A DNA stretch of 64,000 nt, taken from positions 17,916-81,915 of the forward strand of contig JBGTGG010000152.1 of the NCBI GenBank assembly GCA_041746855.1. Direction: 5' to 3'. This document shows positions 18,378 to 26,750 of the stretch, piece after piece (the stretch's first letter is position 1; the number at the start of each line of letters is the position of its first letter). The notes under the pieces were generated by a model. It had not been told where the DNA came from, did not search any database, and saw only the letters and a list, made by a program, of their open reading frames with translations. Position numbers and translations under genes: made by a program. The stretch comes from JBGTGG01 sp041746855. Its GTDB lineage: Bacteria > Bacteroidota > Bacteroidia > Cytophagales > Cyclobacteriaceae.

Positions 18378-18780
18378 CAGTTGTTAATGGCCTTCTTTTT
18401 GATGTAAGGTTTATTCCAAATTTGAGAAAAAGAAGTCTAAAATCTGCACAAGGCGAAGTCTTCTAACACCCCTGCGGGGATCCGCTGAAAAATTTTTCAA
18501 CTATTAAGTTCCCATTATTAACCACTTCAACGGTATTATCTTCCTTTTATCTGGAAATTATCCCGTTTCTTCAAAAAGAGTATTTGGTTAAACACTGAGA
18601 TTTATCTGCTTTGTATTGGTGGGGTAGCGAATCATACAATGAAATGAAATGCGCAACTATACAGAAATATGGGAACGAAGATATTTTCTTTACGGGTCAT
18701 GTTGACGTTTCAAAGGGCGGTCTTCCATCGCCTTTATTACGAATCTCTGTAAGACTTGAGATCGTTTCTAGTTAGTGGTA
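18378..18780. other. Intergenic stretch without recognised gene
   Basis: About 400 bases between bioB and the terminator of the small peptide gene. All frames are short and no homology is apparent. It may hold a decayed gene, but nothing can be named. Confidence 0.5.
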
Positions 18781-18838
18781 AAAAATTAAGACATCTGATT
18801 AGTGGCACCAACTTAATTGGTACCACTAAGAATGTCTT
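18781..18838 (-). terminator. Long hairpin terminator of the 55-residue peptide gene
   Basis: Arms at 18788-18811 and 18817-18838 pair over about 20 bp with small internal mismatches (AAGACAT, TTAGTGG, ACCAA on the left side). On the minus strand it is followed by AATTTTTTACC. It lies 40 bp after the stop of the small exported peptide gene. Confidence 0.75.
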
Positions 18839-18877
18839 TAAGCAAGGCAATTTACTCTGTAACTAATTGATAATCAA

Positions 18878-19045
18878 TTACCAATCGGCCTTGTCTTCCA
18901 TAACCATTCCACCTTTAACTTCGGTTGATGATGCAACCTCTTGGTTAGTGGAATTAATAGAAGGGTCTGCTTGATTTCCTGATACAAAAGTAAAGGAAAG
19001 AAGAGTTACGACTGCAACAGCGAAAAGTATTATGCGAGTCTTCAT
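18878..19045 (-). CDS. Small exported peptide, 55 residues
   Basis: Starts at the ATG complement of 19043-19045 (MKTRIILFAVAVVTLLSFTF), a clear signal peptide with cleavage likely after VSG. The mature part is about 30 residues, acidic and Ser/Thr/Asn rich, ending EDKADW. No lipobox. It is 26 bp downstream of the small lipoprotein gene and ends in a strong terminator, so both are probably one two-gene unit facing the divergent TPR-histidine kinase. Function unknown. Confidence 0.7.
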   Translation of the reverse strand: MKTRIILFAVAVVTLLSFTFVSGNQADPSINSTNQEVASSTEVKGGMVMEDKADW

Positions 19046-19071
19046 AAGCTTAATATTTAAAGTTAAGGAAT

Positions 19072-19206
19072 TTATATTTTATCATGTTGTCCAGTACCAC
19101 CACCAACAGTATGTTCTGTATTTGGCTTTATTTCTTCTTCTGAACAAGAGGTAAATACAAATCCAGAAGCACAAATGATAAGAAAGGAGTAAATAATCTT
19201 TTTCAT
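19072..19206 (-). CDS. Small lipoprotein, 44 residues
   Basis: Starts at the ATG complement of 19204-19206 (MKKIIYSFLIICASGF) rather than at the longer frame, whose extra 30 residues are basic and unlike a signal peptide. A lipobox-like FTSC places lipidated Cys near residue 25; SEEE follows. The mature tail is about 20 residues with a GGGTGQ stretch. Together with the next gene it forms a pair of tiny exported products next to a sensor kinase. Confidence 0.7.
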   Translation of the reverse strand: MKKIIYSFLIICASGFVFTSCSEEEIKPNTEHTVGGGTGQHDKI

Positions 19207-19260
19207 AGTTTTATAAGGTTTAGGTTTTTTATTTGTTTTGGTTCGTTTAATTTGATGATT

Positions 19261-19292
19261 CAAAGGTGGCTGGTCTTTTAGAAAGTATTCAA
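19261..19292 (-). promoter_or_regulatory. Candidate promoter of the small peptide operon
   Basis: On the minus strand TTG is followed after 21 bases by CACCTTTG, close to the Bacteroidota -33/-7 pair. It lies about 55 bp upstream of the lipoprotein start, in the divergent region shared with the kinase. Confidence 0.3.
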
Positions 19293-19316
19293 GCAATAAA
19301 ATTTTATTAATTACCT

Positions 19317-21392
19317 GTGTACCAAAATTTCATTCTAACTTTAAAGGCCCTCCCTTTAGTTATCGTTGGGATCTTCCTGCCCTCTCTATTAAATGGACAG
19401 GATCACTATGTCGATTCTTTGAATAGAAAATTGGAAATGACACGTGGTGAAGAAAGATGGGAAGTATTAAAAAATTTATTCAGCTATTACTACGGATCCG
19501 ATTATCAGAAGTCAATTGACTATGCCAATAATGCTTATGCAGTAGCTACTCACTTAGGAGACAGCATGCGAATGGTTCGTTCAGGAAGAATGCAGGGAAT
19601 GGCATTGGAGAAGATTGGGAGGATAGACGAATCCATTATGGTTTATAAAGATGTTCTATCGATTGCGCAACGGAATAGCTATGATGATCAGTCTAAATAT
19701 CTTTTTAATAGTTTGGGTATTTCCTATATGTCAAGAGGTCAATTTGATAAGGCCTTAGAGTATTATCTTCAAACCCTTGCGATTAGAGAGAAACAAGATG
19801 CAAAAGATGAAATCAGCCTTGCATTGAATAATATTGGAGTAGCGTACTTTAAGTTGAAGGATTATGAGCGTGCATTAGATAATTATAACAGAGCTCTGTC
19901 CATAAAAGAGGAAATAGGTGACATGTATCTTTTAGAACAGCTTATCATTAATAAGGGTTTAGTTCTGGTAAGCTTAAAAAAATACCCTGAAGCAGTAGAG
20001 ATAATTAATAGAGCATTTGAAATTTGCGGACTGAATTGTGATGATATCGTTCGCAAAGAAGGATATTTTGGATTGGGGAGCGCCTACTTAGCAATGAAAA
20101 ATTATAATGAGGCTAAGACAGCTTCAGAAAAATCTTTAGAATTAGCTAGAAAGCAGAATGATAAAGTATTTATTCTTTTCAACCTCGAAACACTTTCCGC
20201 TATCAATATGGAATTCAAAGATTGGGAAGCCTCATTAGAAAGCCTAGATGAAGCTATAAATATTGCAAACAAAACACAATTTTCGCTTAATCTCATACAC
20301 ATTTACAGATCCTATTCAACTGTTTATGATACCCTTGGAGACTACCGACAGGCTTCTATGTATAGAGAGAAATATATACAGTTAAAAGATAGTATATACA
20401 GTGCTGATTTAATTAAAAATCTGGCAAGAGTCCAGACTGAGTTTGAAGAGCGTGAAAACATGGCGACAATTGCTGCAAAGGAGGAAGTAATAAAACGACA
20501 AGAGCGCTTAAATTTTGCGATTGGGATTATTGCAGTGCTGGCTACGTTACTAATTTTTGTATTGTATCGCTCCAACCTTATTAAGAAAAGGGTCAACAAC
20601 GCTTTATCCGATGCGAAAGCAACCATTGAAGCGCAAAATCGAGAACTCTCACGATTGAATAAAGGACTTGAAAAAACAGTAGACACCCGAACGGCCGAAT
20701 TACAGGTAAGCAATGCCTCCCTCCACCGTGTCAATGCAGAACTGGACAACTTTATTTATAAAACTTCACACGATATCCGTGGCCCTTTGGCAAGCTTAAA
20801 GGGCATGTGCAATGTGGCAATTATGGATGTGAAAGATGAAACTGCTCTGGGCTATTTAAAGAAACTTGAGATCACCGCAGAAAGATTAAATACCATTCTC
20901 ACCCGCTTGTTGATCATTAATCAGATCAATCATAGCACTCCGGGAAAAGACCCCATCGATTTTGATTCGATGGTCAACGATGTAATCCTGCTGGAAAAGA
21001 AAAAAGGTATGCCTCCCCGTTTTAAAATCGATTCAGAAATCCAGGAGCGGATTACTTTTTTCTCCGATAAAGAACTGATCCGGATTATTCTCGAAAACCT
21101 GATTGACAACGCTATAAAATTCCATAACGACTCCGAACGAATCAATCCATTTGTAAGAATCGTAATCACAAAAAAGGACTCGCAGATCGATATTCGGGTT
21201 ATTGATAATGGTATTGGTATTGATGCAGCAGATGCAGAAAAAGTATTTCAAATGTTTTCCCGAGCTTCCGAGCGCTCCGAAACCGGGGGAATTGGTTTGT
21301 ATCTCACACGCACCGCCACAGAGAAACTGGGAGGCACTGTAAAAATAGGCACTACTGAAGAGGGATTTACAGAGTTCCGCGTCCGGTTTTAA
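19317..21392 (+). CDS. TPR-containing sensor histidine kinase
   Basis: 691 residues starting at GTG (19317); this start gives a good signal peptide (YQNFILTLKALPLVIVGIF), which later ATGs would destroy. Residues about 50-380 are tetratricopeptide repeats in the periplasm (for example SLALNNIGVAYFKLKDYERALDNYNRALSI split over two helices). One membrane segment lies near 398-418, then a coiled coil, a HisKA-like domain with phospho-acceptor His485 (YKTSHDIRGPLASLKG) and a HATPase domain with N box LIDNAIKF, G1 DNGIGI and G2 GGIGLYL. No receiver domain and no partner response regulator adjacent. Divergent from two tiny exported peptides. Confidence 0.9.
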   Translation: MYQNFILTLKALPLVIVGIFLPSLLNGQDHYVDSLNRKLEMTRGEERWEVLKNLFSYYYGSDYQKSIDYANNAYAVATHLGDSMRMVRSGRMQGMALEKIGRIDESIMVYKDVLSIAQRNSYDDQSKYLFNSLGISYMSRGQFDKALEYYLQTLAIREKQDAKDEISLALNNIGVAYFKLKDYERALDNYNRALSIKEEIGDMYLLEQLIINKGLVLVSLKKYPEAVEIINRAFEICGLNCDDIVRKEGYFGLGSAYLAMKNYNEAKTASEKSLELARKQNDKVFILFNLETLSAINMEFKDWEASLESLDEAINIANKTQFSLNLIHIYRSYSTVYDTLGDYRQASMYREKYIQLKDSIYSADLIKNLARVQTEFEERENMATIAAKEEVIKRQERLNFAIGIIAVLATLLIFVLYRSNLIKKRVNNALSDAKATIEAQNRELSRLNKGLEKTVDTRTAELQVSNASLHRVNAELDNFIYKTSHDIRGPLASLKGMCNVAIMDVKDETALGYLKKLEITAERLNTILTRLLIINQINHSTPGKDPIDFDSMVNDVILLEKKKGMPPRFKIDSEIQERITFFSDKELIRIILENLIDNAIKFHNDSERINPFVRIVITKKDSQIDIRVIDNGIGIDAADAEKVFQMFSRASERSETGGIGLYLTRTATEKLGGTVKIGTTEEGFTEFRVRF

Positions 21393-21449
21393 TCCCTTCT
21401 CAACTTTTATTGCTCCCGCTCAATTAGCATCTTTGCACAAATTTCGGAA

Positions 21450-23522
21450 ATGGATAAAAAGTTTAAACGCTATACAATTACATCTGCATTGCCATATGCG
21501 AATGGACCGCTTCATATCGGTCATATTGCTGGTGCGTATTTGCCGGCCGATACTTACGTTCGGTATTTACGATTGCGGGAAGAAGATGTCGTTTTTATCT
21601 GTGGTTCCGATGAACATGGTGTGGCGATAACATTAGGTGCTAAAAAAGAGGGTAAAACACCAAAAGAGTTTGTTGACAAGTATCATGCTTTAATGAAAGG
21701 GGCTTTTGAGGAATTCGGTATTTCCTTTGATATTTATTCCCGTACTTCGAATCCAATTCACTACGAGACCGCTCAGGAATTTTTTAAAAATATTTACGAG
21801 AAAGGAATTTTCCTGGAAGAAACCTCTGACCAGTTTTATGATGAGCAGGAGAAAATTTTCCTGGCGGATCGTTACATTGTTGGCACCTGTCCAAACTGTG
21901 GAAATGAAAATGCTTACGGTGATCAATGCGAGAAATGCGGGAGCACATTAAGTCCAAAGCAATTAAAGAACCCACGCTCCACCGTTTCCGGAAATCAACC
22001 TGTTCTAAAACCTACACTCCATTGGTACTTCCCATTGGATCAATATGAAGCATGGTTAAAAAAGTGGTTGTTGGAAGGACATAAGGACTGGAAAGCCAAT
22101 GTCTATGGACAGTGTGGTTCGTGGTTGGAACAAGGATTGCAACCCCGTTCCATTACCCGCGATTTGGATTGGGGAGTACCTGTGCCGCTTGAGAATGGCA
22201 AAGGAAAAGTATTGTATGTTTGGTTCGATGCACCGATTGGATACATCTCGGCTACAAAGGAATTGCGACCCAATGATTGGGAATTGTATTGGAAAGACGA
22301 AGACACCAGGTTAATCCATTTTATTGGTAAGGATAATATTGTTTTCCATTGCATTGTTTTCCCTTCTATTCTAAAAGCAGCAGGCGATTACATTTTGCCC
22401 GACAATGTTCCTGCAAATGAATTTTTAAATCTGGAAGGAGAGAAGATCAGTACTTCGCGCAATCATGCTGTTTGGCTTCATGAATATTTACAAGAATTTC
22501 CAGGCAAAACGGATGAACTTCGCTATGTGCTCACCTCCATTTCCCCGGAGACAAAAGATTCCGACTTTACCTGGAGGGATTATCAGCAAAAAGTAAATAG
22601 TGAACTGGTTGCTATCCTTGGAAATTTTGTAAACAGGGTAATGGTGCTTACCTGGAAATACTACAATGGCATTGTTCCATCGTATTCTAAGAATATAGAA
22701 AGCGAAAGTATTAAAGCAATTGTGAAAGTTCATCAAGCGGCAATTGCTGAAATGAATGATTCGGTGGCCTTGATGATTGAAGGTATAGAGAATTTTAAAT
22801 TTAGGGATGCGCAGTTTCAAATGATGAATATTGCGCGCATAGGAAATCGTTTTTTGGCTGAAACGGAGCCGTGGAAGCTCGCTAAAACAGACATGGATGC
22901 AGTAGGTCATATTCTTTATGCTGCCATTTCTATTGTCGCCAATGTAGGGATTGCTTGTGAACCATTCTTGCCTAAGACATCCCATAATATCAAGCAACAA
23001 TTGGACGTTGAAAACGATGGAACCGTGTTCTGGAAAAAAGAAAAGATAGTGGATATCATTCCCGCGGGCCATCAACTTAACAAGGCGGAACTTCTTTTTC
23101 AAAATGTTGAGGAGGATGCGATTGAAAAGCAAATTGAGAGATTAAAAAAAGAAAAGGTGACAGAAGAAGAGGGAAGAAGTGTTCCAGCGATAAAGCCTGA
23201 AATTGTTTTTGAAGATTTTGCGAAATTGGATATCCGCATCGGGAAAGTACTGGCGGCAGAGAAAATGGAGAAATCCAAAAAGCTATTAAAACTAACTGTT
23301 GATACAGGTATTGATCAGCGCACAATTCTTAGTGGCATCGCTGAACATTTTTCCCCGGAGGAAATGGTAGGGAAGCAAGTTTCATTGATTGCCAACCTGG
23401 CGCCTCGAAAAATGATGGGAATAGAATCGCAAGGAATGATTTTAATGGCGGAAGATTTGAACGGCAAGCTGAAATTGATCCAACCGTCCGATGAAGTAAA
23501 CCCGGGTGCTACTGTCAGTTAG
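21450..23522 (+). CDS. metG: Methionyl-tRNA synthetase
   Basis: Class I synthetase charging tRNA-Met. 690 residues. HIGH motif at His22-His25 (PLHIGHIAGAYLPAD), a zinc knuckle CPNCGNENAYGDQCEKCG, and the KMSKS equivalent KISTSR, a variant usual in this phylum. An anticodon-binding helical domain follows, and the last ~110 residues are a C-terminal tRNA-binding OB fold (FAKLDIRIGKVLAAEKMEKS), the MetG dimerisation module. Its end overlaps the convergent pth gene by 8 bp. Confidence 0.97.
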   Translation: MDKKFKRYTITSALPYANGPLHIGHIAGAYLPADTYVRYLRLREEDVVFICGSDEHGVAITLGAKKEGKTPKEFVDKYHALMKGAFEEFGISFDIYSRTSNPIHYETAQEFFKNIYEKGIFLEETSDQFYDEQEKIFLADRYIVGTCPNCGNENAYGDQCEKCGSTLSPKQLKNPRSTVSGNQPVLKPTLHWYFPLDQYEAWLKKWLLEGHKDWKANVYGQCGSWLEQGLQPRSITRDLDWGVPVPLENGKGKVLYVWFDAPIGYISATKELRPNDWELYWKDEDTRLIHFIGKDNIVFHCIVFPSILKAAGDYILPDNVPANEFLNLEGEKISTSRNHAVWLHEYLQEFPGKTDELRYVLTSISPETKDSDFTWRDYQQKVNSELVAILGNFVNRVMVLTWKYYNGIVPSYSKNIESESIKAIVKVHQAAIAEMNDSVALMIEGIENFKFRDAQFQMMNIARIGNRFLAETEPWKLAKTDMDAVGHILYAAISIVANVGIACEPFLPKTSHNIKQQLDVENDGTVFWKKEKIVDIIPAGHQLNKAELLFQNVEEDAIEKQIERLKKEKVTEEEGRSVPAIKPEIVFEDFAKLDIRIGKVLAAEKMEKSKKLLKLTVDTGIDQRTILSGIAEHFSPEEMVGKQVSLIANLAPRKMMGIESQGMILMAEDLNGKLKLIQPSDEVNPGATVS

Positions 23523-24078
23523 TGTTAAACTGATTCATGGTCCTTTCTAGTCCGATGGAACAAAAAGCAAGCGTAGCCTCAATGCATTTTTCGATGATGG
23601 CCGGGATTTTTTCAAACTCCTGCTGACTAAAATTACTGAGCACATAATCCACTTGTTGACCTTTTCCAAAATCTGATCCAATACCAACCCGTAGACGCGG
23701 ATAATTTTGGCCACCGGTAAGTTGCTCGATGTTGGTCAGGCCGTTGTGCCCGGCTGCACTTCCTTTTCCCCGAAGACGAATCGTTTCAAACGGGAGTGCT
23801 AAATCATCAACAATTACCAGCAGGTTTTCTTTTGGGATTTTTAGTTCTTGCAGCCAGTAACCAATAGCCTTCCCGCTAAGGTTCATATACGTTGTTGGCT
23901 TAATAATATGAACGCTTCTTCCCTTGAATTTTATTTCTGCTTTATCAGCATACCGGTTGGGTGAAAATTTTGCATCGAATTTATCTGCTAATTGATCCAT
24001 GACCAGGAAGCCAATATTATGACGGGTCAATTCATATTCAGCACCAATGTTGCCCAGGCCGGCAATTAAATATTTCAT
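23515..24078 (-). CDS. pth: Peptidyl-tRNA hydrolase
   Basis: Releases tRNA from prematurely dropped peptidyl-tRNA. 187 residues. Catalytic His20 in TRHNIGFLVMD, substrate-binding Asn in KPTTYMNLSGKA, and the family LVIVDDLALPFETIRLRGKGSAAGHNGL. Lies downstream of rplY, the commonest genomic partner, but a strong terminator and a repeated intergenic element separate the two here. Confidence 0.96.
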   Translation of the reverse strand: MKYLIAGLGNIGAEYELTRHNIGFLVMDQLADKFDAKFSPNRYADKAEIKFKGRSVHIIKPTTYMNLSGKAIGYWLQELKIPKENLLVIVDDLALPFETIRLRGKGSAAGHNGLTNIEQLTGGQNYPRLRVGIGSDFGKGQQVDYVLSNFSQQEFEKIPAIIEKCIEATLAFCSIGLERTMNQFNTN

Positions 24079-24102
24079 GTGTTTATAATTTTAGATTAAG
24101 GT

Positions 24103-24170
24103 CACATGGAATAGCCGACATAATCATTTCGGTTGGTGAAAAGTATTTACATGGCCATTTCATAACGTTT
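24103..24170. repeat. Intergenic repeat element, copy 1
   Basis: Shares its two ends with a second copy at 26614-26689: CACATGGAATAGCCG at one side and CCATTTCATA plus CGTTT at the other, with an unrelated centre of about 45 bases. On the minus strand both copies begin with ATGAAATGG and lie just upstream of a minus-strand gene. Confidence 0.55.
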
Positions 24171-24181
24171 CAATTAAGCAA

Positions 24182-24209
24182 AAAAAATCCTGCAAAAGCA
24201 GGATTTTTT
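24182..24209 (-). terminator. Terminator of rplY
   Basis: AAAAAATCCTGC and GCAGGATTTTTT form a perfect stem with a four-base loop, 23 bp after the rplY stop. The structure is symmetric and would also work on the other strand. Confidence 0.9.
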
Positions 24210-24231
24210 AAAGATATAATTTTTTCGAGAA

Positions 24232-24855
24232 TTACTTTTTATCCTCAACTTTTGCAGCCTCAGTCTCCGCAGATGCTGCAGCGGCAGCCGCTTCTTCATC
24301 AATCATTTTTGCAGCACGTGAAACTTCAACCACAGCAATTGGTGAGGACTTAGTGTCCAAAAATGTTAATCCTGGAATCTTAAGGTCACCCACTTTAATG
24401 GCATGGTGAAAATCAAGTTCAGAAACATTAATGTCAATATGGTCAGGCATATCCTTAGGAAAACCAGCAACCTTTAACGACATCTTCTTTCTTACCAACG
24501 TTCCACCTTTGCTTACACCAGGGGCTTGTCCAACAATACGCGTTGGGATATTCATTTTGATTTTTCTTCCCTCATCAATGCGAAGGAAATCGGCATGTAG
24601 AATAACCTCACTCACTGGATGGAATTGGATGTCTTGCAAAATTGCCTGGCATTCTTCCCCTTCAATATTTAAATGTGCAAAGTGGGCTTCATTGGTATAC
24701 ACCAACTCACGGAACAAAATCATCGGTGAATAGAAATGGATTTGGGTTCCACCTCCATATAACACACATGGAACATTTGCATTGTCTCGGAGGTTTTGTG
24801 AATCAGCCTTTCCGAGATTTGCTCTTTTATACCCTATAATCTCAATGGTTTTCAT
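24232..24855 (-). CDS. rplY: 50S ribosomal protein L25 with CTC extension
   Basis: 5S rRNA-binding ribosomal protein. 207 residues: N-terminal L25 domain (about 1-90), then the TL5/CTC C-terminal beta domain (about 95-180: KKMSLKVAGFPKDMPDHIDINVS). An alanine-rich acidic tail (EEAAAAAASAETEAAKVEDKK split by charge) closes the chain. Located downstream of prs on the same strand with 27 bp between; the prs-rplY-pth order is a widely conserved string. Confidence 0.95.
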   Translation of the reverse strand: MKTIEIIGYKRANLGKADSQNLRDNANVPCVLYGGGTQIHFYSPMILFRELVYTNEAHFAHLNIEGEECQAILQDIQFHPVSEVILHADFLRIDEGRKIKMNIPTRIVGQAPGVSKGGTLVRKKMSLKVAGFPKDMPDHIDINVSELDFHHAIKVGDLKIPGLTFLDTKSSPIAVVEVSRAAKMIDEEAAAAAASAETEAAKVEDKK

Positions 24856-24882
24856 AAATTTTATTTGTTTTAGTTTAATTGT

Positions 24883-25812
24883 TTAAAGTCTTATAAATAA
24901 GGAACTGATCGATTCATGATCATGGATTTTTCGGATTGCTTTCGCAAATAGATCAGAAACGCTTAGTACCTTGATTTTTGATATGTTTTTCTTTAATGGA
25001 ATGGTATCGGTAACTGCAATCTCCTCCAATGCCGAATTCTCTATATTATCATAGGCATTTCCGGATAATACGGGGTGGGTACATACAGCCCTTACTGATT
25101 TAGCACCTTTTTCTTTTAGCAAAGCAGCAGCCTTGCAAATTGTGCCGGCTGTATCCACTAAATCGTCAACCAATACCACTTCTTTTCCTTCTACTTCACC
25201 AATCAGGCGCATACTGTGCACTTTATTGGCTTCCTTTCTGTATTTGTCACATACCACCAGGTCGGCATTGAAAAATTTCGCAAAACTACGGGCTCGCTTT
25301 ATTCCGCCAACATCGGGCGTGGCAAACATGATGTTCTCAAGGCCCAATGACTTTAGGTATGGAACAAAAATATAAGCACCATCAAGGTGGTCGACAGGAA
25401 TATCAAAAAATCCCTGGATTTGATCGGCATGCAGGTCGCAGGTCATAATCCTGTTTGCACCCGCTGCTGAAATGAGATTGGCAATCATTTTGGCCGCTAT
25501 CGAAACACGGGGTTGGTCTTTCCGGTCTTGGCGGGCATATCCAAAATAGGGGATGACAACGTTCACGGAAGATGCACTCGCTCTTCTGGCAGCATCCACC
25601 ATCAACAAGAGCTCCATTAAATTGTCAGAGGGGGCAAAGGTTGATTGGATGATGAAAACTTCATGGCCACGAACGGATTCAGTTAAGAAGGGGGACATTT
25701 CACCATCGCTAAATTGTTGGTAGTTTACCTTTCCCAGCGCTTCTCCATAGGCATGTGCAATCTTTTCGGCCAAGTATAGGGTTGCACTTCCACTGAATAT
25801 TTTGACTGCCAT
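24883..25812 (-). CDS. prs: Ribose-phosphate pyrophosphokinase
   Basis: Makes PRPP from ribose 5-phosphate and ATP for nucleotide, His and Trp synthesis. 309 residues. Landmarks are FSDGEM, the flexible-loop region PYFGYARQDRKD, the metal-binding His in CDLHADQIQGFFD, and the PRPP loop VLVDDLVDTAGTI. Upstream is tRNA-Gln with its own terminator, so prs probably has its own promoter in the short gap. Confidence 0.97.
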   Translation of the reverse strand: MAVKIFSGSATLYLAEKIAHAYGEALGKVNYQQFSDGEMSPFLTESVRGHEVFIIQSTFAPSDNLMELLLMVDAARRASASSVNVVIPYFGYARQDRKDQPRVSIAAKMIANLISAAGANRIMTCDLHADQIQGFFDIPVDHLDGAYIFVPYLKSLGLENIMFATPDVGGIKRARSFAKFFNADLVVCDKYRKEANKVHSMRLIGEVEGKEVVLVDDLVDTAGTICKAAALLKEKGAKSVRAVCTHPVLSGNAYDNIENSALEEIAVTDTIPLKKNISKIKVLSVSDLFAKAIRKIHDHESISSLFIRL

Positions 25813-25827
25813 TCGTTGCGTTTTTAC

Positions 25828-25860
25828 AAAAAAATTAATCCCGACTATTAAGACGGGATT
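25828..25860 (-). terminator. Terminator after tRNA-Gln
   Basis: AATCCCG (25837-25843) pairs with CGGGATT (25854-25860) around a ten-base loop; on the minus strand a T-rich tract follows. It lies 8 bp after the 3' end of the tRNA. Confidence 0.75.
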
Positions 25861-25867
25861 GTTTTAG

Positions 25868-25940
25868 TTGCCCGACTAGGGCTCGAACCTAGACTCTTCT
25901 GAACCAAAATCAGACGTGTTGCCAGTTACACCATCGGGCA
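25868..25940 (-). tRNA. tRNA-Gln (anticodon TTG)
   Basis: 73 bases with all arms. Acceptor stem TGCCCGA/TCGGGCA, anticodon stem-loop TCTGA-TTTTGGT-TCAGA with anticodon TTG reading CAA, and T arm CTAGG-TTCGAGC-CCTAG. The 3' CCA is not encoded and must be added after transcription. The acceptor begins with T, as usual for tRNA-Gln. Confidence 0.95.
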
Positions 25941-26018
25941 AAAATGTGTATACACCCCTAAAAAGGGAGTGCAAAGGTATTATTATTTTTCAAAAATGTA
26001 AATGGAGGGGAATACTTT

Positions 26019-26588
26019 TTAAAGCTCCTTTTCCTGAATTTCCATAGTGCCCTCAATAAAGCCCTCAGCCCAGAATCTATATTTGTCCAGAATGGAAATT
26101 ACGGCATTTCGGAGGTGCCGCTGGTTTTGGAAATCGATATCCCCGTAAAGGGTGGTGGCATACCCTTGCCAAATTGAACGGTTTTGCCTCCTGTCATAGA
26201 ACTGGATCAAGAGTGTACCCTTTTTCAGGTTGAGTTTTTTGGGGTCATAATCAATATTTTCATTTCCTGATTTGACCCATTCTTCAATGTCTGGTTGGTT
26301 GTATCCATTAAAACGGAGACTATCGGTAAACATTTTAAAACCAATAATGAGGTGCGGCCGGTTCTCTGTATTTTTATACCCCAGGAATTTCATACGGGAG
26401 ATGATCGAACTTTCAATGACATCATTCATCATCGAGGAGTCTGTAATCCCCGCTGGTTTCATCATGTCAAAACTTCTATATTTTTTAAAATTTCCTTTGT
26501 AACTGTAATCGTATTCAACAGGAAGTTCTTTGTATCCCAGACAAGAACTCAAGATGCCAAGGATTATGATTGGAAAAAGTTGTTTCAT
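26019..26588 (-). CDS. DUF4136-type lipoprotein
   Basis: 189 residues. Lipoprotein signal with Cys16 in GILSSCLG. The mature part, VEYDYSYKGNFKKYRSFDMM near the start and LIIGFKMF, IQFYDRRQNRSIWQGYATT later, fits the DUF4136 family of outer-membrane-associated lipoproteins of unknown function, abundant in Bacteroidota. Downstream of purL on the same strand but separated by a repeat element. Family call from motif pattern. Confidence 0.75.
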   Translation of the reverse strand: MKQLFPIIILGILSSCLGYKELPVEYDYSYKGNFKKYRSFDMMKPAGITDSSMMNDVIESSIISRMKFLGYKNTENRPHLIIGFKMFTDSLRFNGYNQPDIEEWVKSGNENIDYDPKKLNLKKGTLLIQFYDRRQNRSIWQGYATTLYGDIDFQNQRHLRNAVISILDKYRFWAEGFIEGTMEIQEKEL

Positions 26589-26613
26589 GCGCTAATAAAT
26601 TTTAAAGTAAAGA

Positions 26614-26689
26614 CACATGGAATAGCCGGGCATCGACACCATTATTGAGCTGAATGTAGTGCTTGACCATTTCATAGAGAGAGTCGTTT
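26614..26689. repeat. Intergenic repeat element, copy 2
   Basis: Second copy of the element at 24103-24170. It lies 25 bp upstream of the DUF4136 gene start. On the minus strand a frame starting GTC AAG CAC runs 21 codons to a stop and shares RLFHV-x-L with the same frame of copy 1, so a leader peptide is possible but not shown. Confidence 0.55.
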
Positions 26690-26750
26690 AAACGTTAAGA
26701 TAATTCAATTGTAACGTTCAAACAATACTTGCCCCTTTATGGTTTTGTTA

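Noticed and set aside
18378..18780. Possible decayed gene after bioB
   Set aside because: Only short frames with stops were seen, and no recognisable peptide motif.
19072..19296. 74-residue version of the small lipoprotein
   Set aside because: The 30 extra N-terminal residues are basic and precede a complete signal peptide starting at 19206.
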